From NCBI RefSeq assembly GCF_036014175.1, contig NZ_CP107917.1, forward strand, positions 3,162,001 through 3,226,000: a DNA stretch of 64,000 nt. Direction: 5' to 3'. The translations under genes were made by a program, and so were the position numbers. Every line of letters begins with the position of its first letter. Position 1 is the stretch's first letter. The notes beneath the pieces were generated by a model that did no database searches, was not told the DNA's origin, and saw only the letters and a list, made by a program, of their open reading frames with translations. The stretch is from Streptomyces sp. NBC_00443. GTDB lineage: Bacteria; Actinomycetota; Actinomycetes; Streptomycetales; Streptomycetaceae. Positions 25,257 through 33,981 of this stretch are shown piece after piece.

Positions 25257-25484
25257 CTGCCCGGACGCCTCCTCGTTCTCGCCGGACCAGCCCGGCCCGC
25301 CCCCCTTCGGGCGTACTCGTCCGGTCCGCACAACAACTCGGCAGCATAGCCACACCGCTGCGAGCAGCCGTGAAACCGCCCGGCGCGCGGGGCGCGCAGA
25401 GGGCGGGTTCAGGCCGTGCACGACCCGAGCGGAGTATGAGAAGCGTCACGTACGGGCGGTGTCCCGCCCGCCTGTTCGTACCGG

Positions 25485-25934
25485 TCAGGTGGCGTCGGCG
25501 TCGTAGGGCGGGCGCTCGTCGCGGGGGTTCTCCGGCTTCTTCGTCATGTCGATCGCGCCGGCGGCGGAACCAGAGGTTCCCGAGGCGGAGGACGACGAGG
25601 ACGATTCCGCGTCACGGCTGTGGACGGCGTCGGTGACCTCGGCCATTTCCTTCTTCAGGTCGAAGCCGTTGCGGATCTCCTTCAGCCCCAGCTCGTCGTT
25701 GTCCAGCTGCTTGCGGATGAACGCCTTGGGGTTGAGGTCCTCGAATTCGAAGTCCTTGAACTCCGGACCCAGTTCCTGCCGGATGTCCTGCTTGGCGCTC
25801 TCCGAGAACTCGCGGATCTTGCGGATCGTCCGCGTGGCGTCCTGGATGAGCTTGGGGAGCTTGTCCGGACCGAAGACGAGCACGGCGAGGACAATGAGCG
25901 TCACCAGCTCGAGCGGTCCTATGTCATTGAACAC
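25485..25934 (-). CDS. tatB: Sec-independent (Tat) translocase subunit TatB
   Basis: The 149-residue protein is typical TatB: a very short periplasmic end, the membrane helix ELVTLIVLAVLVFGPDKLP with the hinge FGP, an amphipathic helix (KLIQDATRTIRKIREF), then a charged and Ser-rich tail. TatB receives folded twin-arginine substrates in the Tat translocase. It is the last gene of the sigE / anti-sigma / htrA / tatB run, as in mycobacteria. At least one Tat-type substrate, the BldKB-like lipoprotein, is encoded in this window. Confidence 0.93.
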   Translation of the reverse strand: MFNDIGPLELVTLIVLAVLVFGPDKLPKLIQDATRTIRKIREFSESAKQDIRQELGPEFKDFEFEDLNPKAFIRKQLDNDELGLKEIRNGFDLKKEMAEVTDAVHSRDAESSSSSSASGTSGSAAGAIDMTKKPENPRDERPPYDADAT

Positions 25935-26117
25935 CTGAAGCTCCTTGCGATGTCCTCGGTCGGCTCCACGGTACCCGGCGATCCGCTACGACCGGTACTG
26001 TCCCGAGGCCTCCGAATGCGGGTGGGCGTGCGGTTTTCCGGGTTGTTTGCCTTATCAGGACCCGTGTGGGGGGTGACGCGGGTCACGCTGAGAGGTTTCT
26101 GTGAGTCTCGGCCCCGC

Positions 26118-28262
26118 TCAGTCTCCGCTCGACGAGCCCAGCGTCAGCGACACCGAGATCTCCTTTCCGCCGCGCTCCAAGGTCAGTTCCAGCCGGTCGC
26201 CGGGGCGGTGGGCGCGGGTCCTGACGATGAGTTCCTCACCGGAGTGCACGCGCTGGCCGTTGACCTCGGTGATGACGTCGCCCGACTTGATGCCGGCCTT
26301 GGCGCCGGGGCCGCCGCCGGTGACCGCGGGGCCGCCGTCGCTGCCCTTGGCGCCGACGCGGGCTCCGTCGCCGGTGTAGTCCATGTCGAGGGTGACCCCG
26401 ATGACGGGGTGGGTCGCCCTGCCCGTGTTGATCAGCTCCTCGGCGACGCGCTTCGCCTGGTTGACCGGGATGGCGAAGCCGAGGCCGATGGAGCCGGCCT
26501 GGCCGCCGTCGAGGTCGGATCCGCTGTCGGCGGAACGGATCGCGGAGTTGATGCCGACGACACGGCCCTGGGCATCGAGAAGGGGGCCTCCGGAGTTGCC
26601 CGGGTTGATGGGCGCGTCGGTCTGCAGCGCGTCGACGTACGACACGTCACTCCCGTCGCCGCTCTCACCGCCGGCCGTGATCGGCCGCTCCTTGGCGCTG
26701 ACGATGCCGGAGGTGACCGTGCCCGCCAGGTCGAACGGGGCGCCGATGGCCACGACAGGGTCGCCGACGTGGACGTTGTCGGAGTTGCCGAGCGGCAGCG
26801 GGGCGAGGCCGCGGACGCCGGTGACCTTGACGACCGCGAGGTCGTAGCCGCCGTCCCGGCCGACGACGGTGGCCTTCGCGGTGTCGCCGCTGTGGAAGGT
26901 CACGGATATCTCGCCGTCATCGCCCGCGGGTTCGACGACGTGGTTGTTGGTGAGGATGTGACCGCGGTCGTCGAGCACGAACCCGGTGCCGGTGCCCTGC
27001 TCCTCGTTGCCGCTCACATGCAGCGTCACGACACTCGGCAGGGCACGCGCGGCGATCCCGGCGACGCTGTCCGGCGCCCGCCCGGCGGACTCACTGCCGG
27101 CCTGCGGCAGCTCCACGTCCCCCACCCCCCCGTTGCGCTCCAGATACGTCCCCACGGCACCACCGACCCCACCGGACACGAGCGCGAGCAGCAGGGCACC
27201 GACGAGGAGCGCCTTCCTTCCGCGGCTGCGGCTCGGCTCACCGGTGACGCCTGCAACGCCGTTGTGCTGGAGGGGGCGGTGGGGTGGGGGGTCGTGTGGG
27301 GGTGCGGGACCAGGGGTCGTAGTTCTGCCATGGGTCGGCGGGGGGTGGGGCGTCCGCCGCCGGAGCCGCCGGGGCGGGGGTGGCCTGGGTGGCTGTGCCG
27401 GGCGCCGGAGGCGCTGTCTGGGCGGGGATGCCGGGGGCGCCGCCGTGACGGTTGAGCTGAGGGCTGGGCTCGGCGTGGGGGTGGGTTCGGCGACGGACGG
27501 GGGCGGGGGTACGGGTGGCGCGGGTGCGGGGTGTGCTGCGTCCTGGGTGCCGGTCGTCGGGGCGGGTGCAACGGGCTCGGGCATCGGCACGCCGTGCGCC
27601 ACTGGAGGGGTCGCTACGGACGTCCCGTGCGCGGGCGTGGTCGCCGGGTGCTGGACCGGCGGAGCGGGCGCCCAGGGGCCGGGCTCGCCGTAGGGCGGGG
27701 TGCTGTAGGGGTCGGGGTCGTGCAGGGGCTTGGGGCGCTCGGCGTCGTCAGCAGCTCCGACTGCCGTGACCGTCACGTCTGCCTCCGGGACGGACGCGGG
27801 TGCTCCACTCGGCCGCGCCAGCTCGAAGTCCCCCTCGCCCGAAGCCGCGTCGCCGTCACCGTCACCGTCGCCGTCCACGCGCGCAGCAGGCCGCGCCAGT
27901 ACGAAGTCCGTCTCGGCGGAAGCCCCGTCACCGCCACTGCCGCTCACCGCAGGCCGAAGCTCGAAGTCCCCCGCCTTTGCGGCCCCGTCGCCGGCTGCTC
28001 CCACCGCGGGCCGCGCCAGCTCGAAGTCGCCCTCGGCTGACGTCCCGCCACGACCGTCGCCGACCGCGGGCCGCGCCAGCTCGAAGTCGCCCTCGACATC
28101 GGCACCGTGGCCCCGCGCACCGGCGTCCCCGGCAGCCCCGTCCGGTGTCGTCGGCCCGCTCAAGTCGTCCGGCGCCCGAGCCGGCCCCTCCGGCTCGGCC
28201 GAGGGCCCCTGCGGTCGAGGTCGGTTCCACCACTTCGCCTTCGCGGGCTTCCCCTCGTTCAT
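26118..28262 (-). CDS. htrA: HtrA-like membrane-anchored serine protease with PDZ domain
   Basis: The 714-residue protein has three parts. A long acidic and Pro-rich cytoplasmic region contains five or six copies of a GDFELARPAVG unit. One membrane helix follows (GRKALLVGALLLALVSGGVG). The external trypsin-like domain has catalytic His about 441 (TNNHVV), Asp about 474 (GGYDLAVVK) and Ser about 557 (NPGNSGGP), followed by a PDZ domain (about 610-705). It degrades or refolds damaged envelope proteins. ATG 28262 has a GGAAG site 7 nt upstream. The linker at about 27290-27480 reads as Arg/Pro-rich sequence in frame, but the neighbouring frame there reads as an ordinary linker (PADPWQNYDPWS). Two compensating indels or sequencing errors are likely. 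Confidence 0.9.
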   Translation of the reverse strand: MNEGKPAKAKWWNRPRPQGPSAEPEGPARAPDDLSGPTTPDGAAGDAGARGHGADVEGDFELARPAVGDGRGGTSAEGDFELARPAVGAAGDGAAKAGDFELRPAVSGSGGDGASAETDFVLARPAARVDGDGDGDGDAASGEGDFELARPSGAPASVPEADVTVTAVGAADDAERPKPLHDPDPYSTPPYGEPGPWAPAPPVQHPATTPAHGTSVATPPVAHGVPMPEPVAPAPTTGTQDAAHPAPAPPVPPPPSVAEPTPTPSPALSSTVTAAPPASPPRQRLRRPAQPPRPPPPRRLRRRTPHPPPTHGRTTTPGPAPPHDPPPHRPLQHNGVAGVTGEPSRSRGRKALLVGALLLALVSGGVGGAVGTYLERNGGVGDVELPQAGSESAGRAPDSVAGIAARALPSVVTLHVSGNEEQGTGTGFVLDDRGHILTNNHVVEPAGDDGEISVTFHSGDTAKATVVGRDGGYDLAVVKVTGVRGLAPLPLGNSDNVHVGDPVVAIGAPFDLAGTVTSGIVSAKERPITAGGESGDGSDVSYVDALQTDAPINPGNSGGPLLDAQGRVVGINSAIRSADSGSDLDGGQAGSIGLGFAIPVNQAKRVAEELINTGRATHPVIGVTLDMDYTGDGARVGAKGSDGGPAVTGGGPGAKAGIKSGDVITEVNGQRVHSGEELIVRTRAHRPGDRLELTLERGGKEISVSLTLGSSSGD

Positions 28263-28689
28263 GCTCTGCTTCCTGCTCACTGCTGACCCGATGCTCGAGT
28301 AGGGCGCTCCGCTCCTGGCCGCGTCCGGACGGACACGGCCGGCGTCCGGCTGGGCAGCCTCAGCCGATCGGTCGCCGCCCCGCAGCCCGTATGCCGGCTG
28401 TTCCAAGGAGCCCCGCCCGAACGGTGCCGCGCCGACGGCAGCGGCTGCATGCGATCCCTGGCTTCCCGGCAGGCCGCCACCGGGACGTCCCGGCGCCCGA
28501 ATGCCTACTCGACTCTGCGCTGTCGCACTCAGGTTCCCCCCAGGAAACCGGCGACCTCGTGCTACCCCCCATCCGGCACGCGGCGTCAACGGCGGCCGCA
28601 GCCCAACCACTCCGCGCCCGGCCCACAGGCACGGCGCACGGCCCACCCTGGATTCAATCAGGTTCGTGGGCCGCTGCGCAGAGGCCGGG
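28263..28689 (-). promoter_or_regulatory. Intergenic region between anti-sigma gene and htrA
   Basis: This 427-bp stretch separates the anti-sigma stop from the htrA start on the same strand. The htrA frame stays open through most of it but lacks a ribosome site and protein-like composition. A GGGGGAACCT block (GGAAC at 28533-28537, minus strand) resembles the -35 element of ECF sigma promoters. A -10 match at the usual distance is only partial (TCGAG about 20 nt on). htrA could therefore have its own stress promoter here. Confidence 0.4.
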
Positions 28690-29661
28690 TCAGCGGCCGG
28701 TGGCCGGTGGGGCGGAGGGGGATGAGGTCACGTCGGGGAGCGTTGCGGTGAGCAGTTCGGGGGCCGCCGTGATCGCGGCGGTCGTGGCCCACGAGGTCAG
28801 GGCGAGCGGCGGGGTCGCGCTGAGCGGGCGTATCAGCGGGGACATGGCGGCCGCGCCGGCCACCACGGGCGCGGCGAGGGTGTGTATGTCCGCGTCGGCG
28901 TGCTGGGCCGGCATCCCGGGCAGGAGGGGAGCCGCGACCTCGGTCGGGGCCGCGGGGGTGTCGGGCGTCTGCGCACCCTGTCCCTGTGCGAGCAGGGGGC
29001 CCAGGGCACGGCGGCGCTGGCTCTCCGGTGCTGCCGCGGCGCCCGTGCCCTGGGTCCGCGTCGGCGTCACGTTGCTGCCGGTCCCCGAGCCGCTGCGCGC
29101 TTCCGCGTCGGTCGGCGCGCTGGTCGTGACGCCGCCCAGCGAGATGGCCGCCAGCGACACCGCGCCCGCCGCGACCAACGCGAACCTCATCCGGGAGGAC
29201 GCGCGGTCGGCGTCATGGCGGCCCACGGGGTGGGTGCGGAAGCCACGGTCGGAGACGGGAAGCGCCGGGACGGCGTGCGAACGCGACGGGACGTAGCCGA
29301 ACTCGAAGCGGTCGTCCTGCTTCACTCCGAAGACCCCGGCGCCGGGCCGTCCGGACAGGCCGCCGAATCCTCCCCCGCCAAGCGGCGAGCCGCCGCCGTC
29401 CAGGTCACCTCCCCCGGGGAGGCCCTGAAGACGGGCCAGGAAACTCTCGGAGGGAGGCGGCGGGGCCGCCTCCGCGAAGACGTTCTTCAGTCGGCGCTGG
29501 GCGTCGGCCTCCGACTTGCACCTGGCGCAGGTCGCCAGGTGGGCCAGGACACGCTCGCGCGTCTCATGACCGAGCTCTCCGTCGACGAGGGCGGAGAGTC
29601 GGTCGCCAAGGTGCTGCTCGGCGAGGAGCCGTTCGGCGGGGTTGGGTCGGGTGCCACTCAC
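28690..29661 (-). CDS. Zinc-binding anti-sigma factor (RseA-like)
   Basis: The 323-residue anti-sigma factor starts at GTG 29661, 4 bp inside the end of the sigma gene (GTGA overlap). The N-terminal zinc-associated anti-sigma domain has the ligand set H41-x3-C45-x2-C48 (AHLATCARC). A Gly-rich linker, one membrane helix (about 159-177, [19 protein letters not shown]) and an Ala/Pro/Thr-rich external tail follow. It sequesters the ECF sigma factor at the membrane until envelope or thiol stress releases it. The HxxxCxxC form can be redox-sensitive. M. tuberculosis RseA is shorter and lacks the long external tail. Confidence 0.9.
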   Translation of the reverse strand: MSGTRPNPAERLLAEQHLGDRLSALVDGELGHETRERVLAHLATCARCKSEADAQRRLKNVFAEAAPPPPSESFLARLQGLPGGGDLDGGGSPLGGGGFGGLSGRPGAGVFGVKQDDRFEFGYVPSRSHAVPALPVSDRGFRTHPVGRHDADRASSRMRFALVAAGAVSLAAISLGGVTTSAPTDAEARSGSGTGSNVTPTRTQGTGAAAAPESQRRRALGPLLAQGQGAQTPDTPAAPTEVAAPLLPGMPAQHADADIHTLAAPVVAGAAAMSPLIRPLSATPPLALTSWATTAAITAAPELLTATLPDVTSSPSAPPATGR

Positions 29662-30428
29662 GCGGTCGCGCCCCCTCCCCCCAGTGCAGGCACACGCGGC
29701 ACGAAGGAGCGGCGCTCGGCACGCGCCTCCGGCGAACGGTGCGCGAGGGCCTTGCGCAGCTGGGAACGGCCGCGGTGGATACGGGACCGGACGGTGCCGA
29801 GCTTGACACCGAGGGTCGCGGCGATCTCCTCGTACGACAGTCCTTCGATGTCGCACAGGACGACCGCGGCGCGGAACTCGGGCGCAAGCGTGTCGAGGGC
29901 CTGCTGGACGTCGGCGTCGAAGTGCGCGTCGTTGAAGACCTGCTGGGGCGTGGGCTCCTTGCTGGGCAGCCGCTCGGCGGCGTCGTCGCCCAGCGCGTCG
30001 AAGCGGATGCGCTGCTTACGACGGACCATGTCCAGGAAGAGGTTGGTGGTGATGCGGTGCAGCCAGCCCTCGAAGGTGCCCGGCGTGTACGTCGACAGGG
30101 AGCGGAAGACGCGGACGAAGACCTCCTGCGTCAGGTCCTCGGCGTCGTGCTGGTTGCCGGTGAGGCGGTACGCCAGGCGGTAGACACGGCCGCTGTGCGT
30201 GCTGACGATCTCCTCCCAGGTGGGCGGAGTCCACGCCTGCCCGTCCGCGTCGGTGGAGAAGGTCGCGGTCTGGGCATGGTCGGCGGCGTGGCTGTGGTCA
30301 GCGGTGTCGTTCACGGATTTCGGCCTACCTGCCGATCCGAGAAAGCGCCGGAGCACTCCTCCCCGATCCACAGGCGCAGCCGCACCTCCCCTATCGGCTC
30401 TGGTGGTGTCCAGTGGAGCCCCTACCAT
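29658..30428 (-). CDS. sigE: ECF RNA polymerase sigma factor, SigE type
   Basis: The 256-residue ECF sigma factor has region 2 (about 69-140: [27 protein letters not shown] shortened to its core [16 protein letters not shown], then [15 protein letters not shown]) and region 4 ([39 protein letters not shown]). ATG 30428 has a GAGG site; the frame is open to 30545 but that part is not needed. The stop overlaps the anti-sigma start by 4 bp. By synteny it corresponds to M. tuberculosis SigE, the surface-stress factor. It is not the S. coelicolor factor of the same name, which sits elsewhere, so the symbol carries some ambiguity. Confidence 0.9.
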   Translation of the reverse strand: MVGAPLDTTRADRGGAAAPVDRGGVLRRFLGSAGRPKSVNDTADHSHAADHAQTATFSTDADGQAWTPPTWEEIVSTHSGRVYRLAYRLTGNQHDAEDLTQEVFVRVFRSLSTYTPGTFEGWLHRITTNLFLDMVRRKQRIRFDALGDDAAERLPSKEPTPQQVFNDAHFDADVQQALDTLAPEFRAAVVLCDIEGLSYEEIAATLGVKLGTVRSRIHRGRSQLRKALAHRSPEARAERRSFVPRVPALGGGGATA

Positions 30429-30657
30429 AGCCACCTCGCCCGTTAGCTCCGGATAAGCGGTTTTACGAGAATTTGATCTGGGCTGGCACGGCTGGTGCGC
30501 CTGCGTCAGCACTTGCTCTCGGCCCTGCTCGTCGTCGTGATCCAACTGTGTCCCCCCGCTCGTCTTCCCACCCCTCTAAACGCCTGGTCCCATCTGCGGG
30601 TTCCCGGCCGCAACGGATACAGTCACGCCCAGGCAACCACGGGGACAGGAGAGGGTC

Positions 30658-31290
30658 ATTACCGGCAACCGGCAGACGAGCTGGGCGTTCGCCGACGCCT
30701 ACGTCGCCGAGGACGAAGTCCTGCGCTGGGCCCGTGACCGGGCCCGTGAAGCGGGGCTGCGCTCGGTGTCGCCCGGCACGGGTGCCGCGCTGCGGATGCT
30801 CGCCGCCACCGTGGAGGCCAAGGCGGTCGCGGAGATCGGCACCGGTACCGGCGTCTCCGGAATCCACCTCCTGCACGGAATGCGTCCGGACGGCGTGCTG
30901 ACCACGGTCGACCCCGAGCCCGAGCACCAGCAGTTCGCCCGCCAGGCCTTCCGGGCCGCGGGCTTCGCGAGCAACCGCGCCCGCTTCATCCCGGGCCGTG
31001 CCCTGGACGTCCTGCCTCGCCTCGCCGACGCCGGTTACGACCTCGTCTTCTGTGACGGCGACCGGCTGGAGTTCCTCGACTATCTCGCTGAATCGTTGCG
31101 CCTGCTGCGTGCGGGCGGCCTCGTCGTGTTCGAGGGCGTGTTCGCGAACGGCCGCACGGTCGACTCGGGCCCGCAGCCCACCGAGGTCATACGGATCCGG
31201 GAACTGCTGCGCGCGGTGCGCGAGAGCCAGGAGCTGGTGCCGTCACTGCTGCCGGTGGGCGACGGGCTGCTGTGCGCGGTCAAGCGCTGA
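30658..31290 (+). CDS. SAM-dependent O-methyltransferase with non-canonical start
   Basis: The class I methyltransferase of the O-methyltransferase 3 family has motif I AVAEIGTGTGVSG, LTTVDPEPEHQQ, DLVFCDGDRLEFLDYL and LLRAGGLVVFEGV. The conserved N-terminus (TSWAFADAYVAEDEVLRWA) is in frame upstream of the first ATG/GTG/TTG codon (30766). Translation probably starts at ATT 30658, behind AGGAGAGG, giving 210 residues. No canonical start exists between the ribosome site and 30766. The product is divergent from sigE, as its counterpart is in M. tuberculosis. Its substrate is unknown; catechol-like or thiol-bearing small molecules are typical of the family. Confidence 0.85.
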   Translation: MTGNRQTSWAFADAYVAEDEVLRWARDRAREAGLRSVSPGTGAALRMLAATVEAKAVAEIGTGTGVSGIHLLHGMRPDGVLTTVDPEPEHQQFARQAFRAAGFASNRARFIPGRALDVLPRLADAGYDLVFCDGDRLEFLDYLAESLRLLRAGGLVVFEGVFANGRTVDSGPQPTEVIRIRELLRAVRESQELVPSLLPVGDGLLCAVKR

Positions 31291-31402
31291 CCGCCTGACC
31301 GGCCGCCGCACAGGCCGTGTTTCCTACCGGGCATAGCCACGGACCCTCGCGGGAAGACTGGCAGACGAACCGGGGAGAACCGCAGACGTACCGGGGAAAG
31401 CA

Positions 31403-31436
31403 GCTACCCCGGCACCATGTGCGATGCCGGGGTAGC
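31403..31436. terminator. Hairpin terminator between convergent genes
   Basis: A 12-bp perfect stem (GCTACCCCGGCA and complement) with a 10-nt loop lies between the methyltransferase and the convergent DUF3117 gene. Confidence 0.8.
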
Positions 31437-31460
31437 CGAAAGGGTGGGGTCGCTGCCGCG

Positions 31461-31628
31461 TCAGCCGACGACCTTCTTGAGGGCATCGCCGAGCGCGTCG
31501 GCCTCGTCCGGGGTCAGCTCGACGACGAGCCGACCGCCGCCTTCGAGCGGAACGCGCATGACGATGCCCCGCCCCTCCTTGGTCACCTCGAGCGGGCCAT
31601 CGCCCGTTCGCGGCTTCATGGCCGCCAT
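31461..31628 (-). CDS. DUF3117 family small protein
   Basis: The 55-residue protein (MAAMKPRTGDGPLEVTKEGR, then VMRVPLEGGGRLVVELTPDEA) is full-length DUF3117, highly conserved in actinobacteria. ATG 31628 follows GGAAGGGG; the longer frame is not coding. Its function is unknown. It lies next to tag and the DivIVA-like gene in mycobacteria too. Confidence 0.92.
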   Translation of the reverse strand: MAAMKPRTGDGPLEVTKEGRGIVMRVPLEGGGRLVVELTPDEADALGDALKKVVG

Positions 31629-31774
31629 GCTCGTTCCCCTTCCTGAAACCAGCTCATCGTCAAAGCCGACGGCCCCATGGAGGGCACGCGCGTCAGATAT
31701 GGGACACGCGACACCGGCATCGAACACATTGCTTCCAAGCCATTATCCCGCATCTCAGGACCCGATGACCAACA

Positions 31775-31939
31775 TCAGTCGGCATCGCTTGGGCAACGCG
31801 CGCGAGCAAAACCACTCAATTCGGCGATGTGACTGCGATACTGCTCCGCCGCACGCGCTTCGGCCGAACGGAACCGGACACGAATTCTTTGACGCAGGTC
31901 ACACGTCCGGTCGGGGCCGTGGTCGGTGATCTCCGCCAT
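31775..31939 (-). CDS. Possible small basic protein
   Basis: A 54-residue ORF from ATG 31939 (MAEITDHGPDRTCDLRQRIR, then FRSAEARAAEQYRSHIAEL) has a GAAGGA ribosome site 6 nt upstream and helix-rich, basic character. Codon bias is weaker than in the neighbours. It sits upstream of the DUF3117 gene on the same strand. I do not recognise it; it may be spurious. Confidence 0.35.
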   Translation of the reverse strand: MAEITDHGPDRTCDLRQRIRVRFRSAEARAAEQYRSHIAELSGFARARCPSDAD

Positions 31940-32004
31940 GCTGTCCTTCAGACAGGTGCGTACCGACGAGTACGCCCGAGCAGCCACACCGGAGGGGATA
32001 CGCC

Positions 32005-32808
32005 ATGGCCGACACCGTGCTCTACGAGGTGAGCGACGGGCTCGCGACGATCACGCTGAACCGCCCCGAGGCGATGAACGCGCTGAACATCGAGACCAAG
32101 GTCGCCCTGCGGGACGCGGTTCAGGCTGCGGCGGGCGACGACGCCGTACGCGCCGTGCTGCTGACCGCGGCCGGGGAGCGGGCGTTCTGCGTGGGGCAGG
32201 ACCTCAAGGAGCACATCGGGCTGCTGATCGCGGACCGGGAGACCGGGTCGGGGCAGACGATGAGCACCGTGCGGGAGCACTACAACCCGATCGTGCGGGC
32301 GCTGGCCGGGATGTCGAAGCCGGTGGTGGCCGGGGTGAACGGGGTCGCTGCGGGGGCCGGCTTCGGGTTCGCGCTCGCTGCGGACTATCGGGTGGTGGCG
32401 GACACGGCGGCCTTCAACACGTCCTTCGCGGGGGTCGCGCTGACCGCCGACTCCGGGATCTCGTGGACGCTGCCGCGGGTCGTCGGACCGGGCCGCGCGG
32501 CCGACCTGCTGCTCTTCCCACGCAACATCAAGGCTCAGGAGGCGTACGAGCTGGGGATCGCGAACCGGCTGGTGCCCGCGGATGAGCTGCGCGCGGAGGC
32601 CGAGAAGGTGGCGCGGGCGCTGGCCGAGGGGCCGACGGTGGCGTACGGGGCGATCAAGGAGGCGGTGGCGTTCGGGCTGTCGCACTCCTTGGAGGAGACC
32701 TTGGAGAAGGAGGACGAGTTGCAGACGCGAGCGGGGTCCTCGGACGATCATGCGATCGCGGTGCAGGCCTTCGTCAACAAGGAGAAGCCGAAGTACCTGG
32801 GCCGATGA
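32005..32808 (+). CDS. Enoyl-CoA hydratase/isomerase family protein
   Basis: The 267-residue crotonase-fold protein has ITLNRPEAMNALN, the first oxyanion segment RAFCVGQDLKEH, the second AGVNGVAAGAGFGFALAADYR, and a C-terminal LEKEDELQTRAGSSDDHAIAV with FVNKEKPKYLGR. The GQDL motif and the helix carrying NTSFAGVALTADSGISW match the paaG/ECH group. It acts on an acyl-CoA, in fatty acid or aromatic acid breakdown, but the exact substrate is unclear. ATG 32005 has a GGAGGGG site. It is monocistronic. Confidence 0.9.
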   Translation: MADTVLYEVSDGLATITLNRPEAMNALNIETKVALRDAVQAAAGDDAVRAVLLTAAGERAFCVGQDLKEHIGLLIADRETGSGQTMSTVREHYNPIVRALAGMSKPVVAGVNGVAAGAGFGFALAADYRVVADTAAFNTSFAGVALTADSGISWTLPRVVGPGRAADLLLFPRNIKAQEAYELGIANRLVPADELRAEAEKVARALAEGPTVAYGAIKEAVAFGLSHSLEETLEKEDELQTRAGSSDDHAIAVQAFVNKEKPKYLGR

Positions 32809-32830
32809 GCTCGGGGCGGTAGCGCCGTCG

Positions 32831-32911
32831 GGGGCTGCGGGTCCGTCGTGGTTGGCCGCGCCCACGCGGCGGAGCCGCACATCGGCACAGCCCCGCGCCC
32901 CTTACGGGGCG
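32831..32911. repeat. Dispersed Streptomyces intergenic repeat
   Basis: The element runs from GGGGCTGCGGGTCC through GTGGTTGGCCGCGCCC to CCCCGCGCCCCTTACGGGG. It shares a 23-nt identical core (32857-32879) with the element at 42611-42672, and its inverse resembles that at 15441-15525. Its right end supplies the stop codon of the tag gene. Confidence 0.7.
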
Positions 32912-33489
32912 CTCCTCGCGACGCATGCCTGCAAGTGGTCGTCGACCAGGCCGCACGCCTGCATCAACGCGTATGCCGTCGTCGGGCCCACGAAGCGCAG
33001 GCCCCTCTTCTTCAGGGCCTTGGACAGGGCCGTCGACTCCGGGGTGACCGCCGGGACGTCCGCGAGGGTCCTCGGGGCCGGGCGCGTGGTCGGGTCCGGG
33101 GCGTGGGACCAGATCAGGGCGTCCAGGTCGCCGGGGGCCCAGTCGGCCAGGACTCGGGCGTTGGCGACGGTCGCGTCGATCTTCGCCCGGTTGCGGATGA
33201 TGCCCTCGTCGGTGAGGAGGCGGTCCTTGTCGGTGTCCGTGAAGGTGGCGACCTTGGCGATCTCGAAGCCCGCGAAGGCGGCCCGGAAACCCTGTCGGCG
33301 GCGCAGGATCGTGATCCAGGACAGGCCCGACTGGAAGGCCTCCAGGCTGAGGCGTTCGAAGAGGGCGTCGTCGCCGTGGACCGGGCGGCCCCACTCCTCG
33401 TCGTGATACGTCACGTAGTCCGGGGTGGACAGGGCCCAGGGGCAGCGCAGGGCGCCGTCCGGGCCGGCGAGGGCCGTGCCGTCACTCAC
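32902..33489 (-). CDS. tag: DNA-3-methyladenine glycosylase I
   Basis: The 195-residue enzyme is Tag (AlkD-unrelated, HhH superfamily): it removes 3-methyladenine from alkylated DNA. It shows RCPWALSTPDYVTYHDEEWG, with the Cys/His zinc site completed near the C-terminus (MQACGLVDDHLQAC), the pocket motif FERLSLEAFQSGLSW, and FVGPTTAYALMQ. The GTG start overlaps the stop of the upstream DivIVA-like gene by 4 bp (GTGA). Its last codons lie in a dispersed repeat. Confidence 0.94.
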   Translation of the reverse strand: MSDGTALAGPDGALRCPWALSTPDYVTYHDEEWGRPVHGDDALFERLSLEAFQSGLSWITILRRRQGFRAAFAGFEIAKVATFTDTDKDRLLTDEGIIRNRAKIDATVANARVLADWAPGDLDALIWSHAPDPTTRPAPRTLADVPAVTPESTALSKALKKRGLRFVGPTTAYALMQACGLVDDHLQACVARSAP

Positions 33490-33842
33490 TGCTGGTCCTC
33501 CTGGGCGGGCTTGTCCATCGACACATGACCGGCCGAGGCCTGCGCGCCGGACAGCGCGGACTCCAGGTCGGCGATGCGGGCGTCGCGCTCGGCGAGCTCG
33601 GCACCGAGGCGGCTGAGGGCATCGTCCACATCGGCCATGCGGTAGCCGCGCGCGGCGAGCGGGAAGCGGAGGGTCTCGATGTCCGCGCGGTCGACCGGGC
33701 GGTCCAGCGGCAGCAGATCCTGCAGGCGCTCGGGCGCCGCCTCGGGCAGCGGGCCGTCGCTCTCGCCGCCGCCCACCACGGCGAGTGTCACCGCGGCGAC
33801 CACGACGGCCAGCGCGACGACCAGGAACAAGAACATAACCAT
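33486..33842 (-). CDS. DivIVA-domain small membrane protein
   Basis: The 118-residue protein has one N-terminal membrane helix (MVMFLFLVVALAVVVAAV) and a short DivIVA-like domain with RFPLAARGYRMADVDDALS followed by a coiled coil (LGAELAERDARIADLESAL). DivIVA domains sense membrane curvature at poles and septa, so a role in positioning at growth sites is plausible. ATG 33842 is chosen; an in-frame ATG at 33905 is possible. It is co-translated with tag and divergent from folP. The DivIVA/tag pairing is also found in mycobacteria. Confidence 0.82.
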   Translation of the reverse strand: MVMFLFLVVALAVVVAAVTLAVVGGGESDGPLPEAAPERLQDLLPLDRPVDRADIETLRFPLAARGYRMADVDDALSRLGAELAERDARIADLESALSGAQASAGHVSMDKPAQEDQQ

Positions 33843-33981
33843 CGCTGCGGCCCCCACGGTCGGTTTATGCGAGCGGTCGAGTGTGTCAGGGTCCGATCGT
33901 GCCATGCGACTCTGACAGTTAGGGTCGCAGGCGGCCCAAAGGGCGGGACGTACCAGGACACACAAGGAGAGGTCACAGGGG

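Noticed and set aside
26118..28646. Start of htrA at 28646, giving 842 residues
   Set aside because: The extra 128 residues lack a ribosome site and look like translated intergenic DNA; ATG 28262 has both a site and a natural N-terminus.
29661..29856. Extended N-terminus of the anti-sigma factor
   Set aside because: It would lie wholly within the sigma gene; the GTGA overlap at 29658-29661 and the family start favour GTG 29661.
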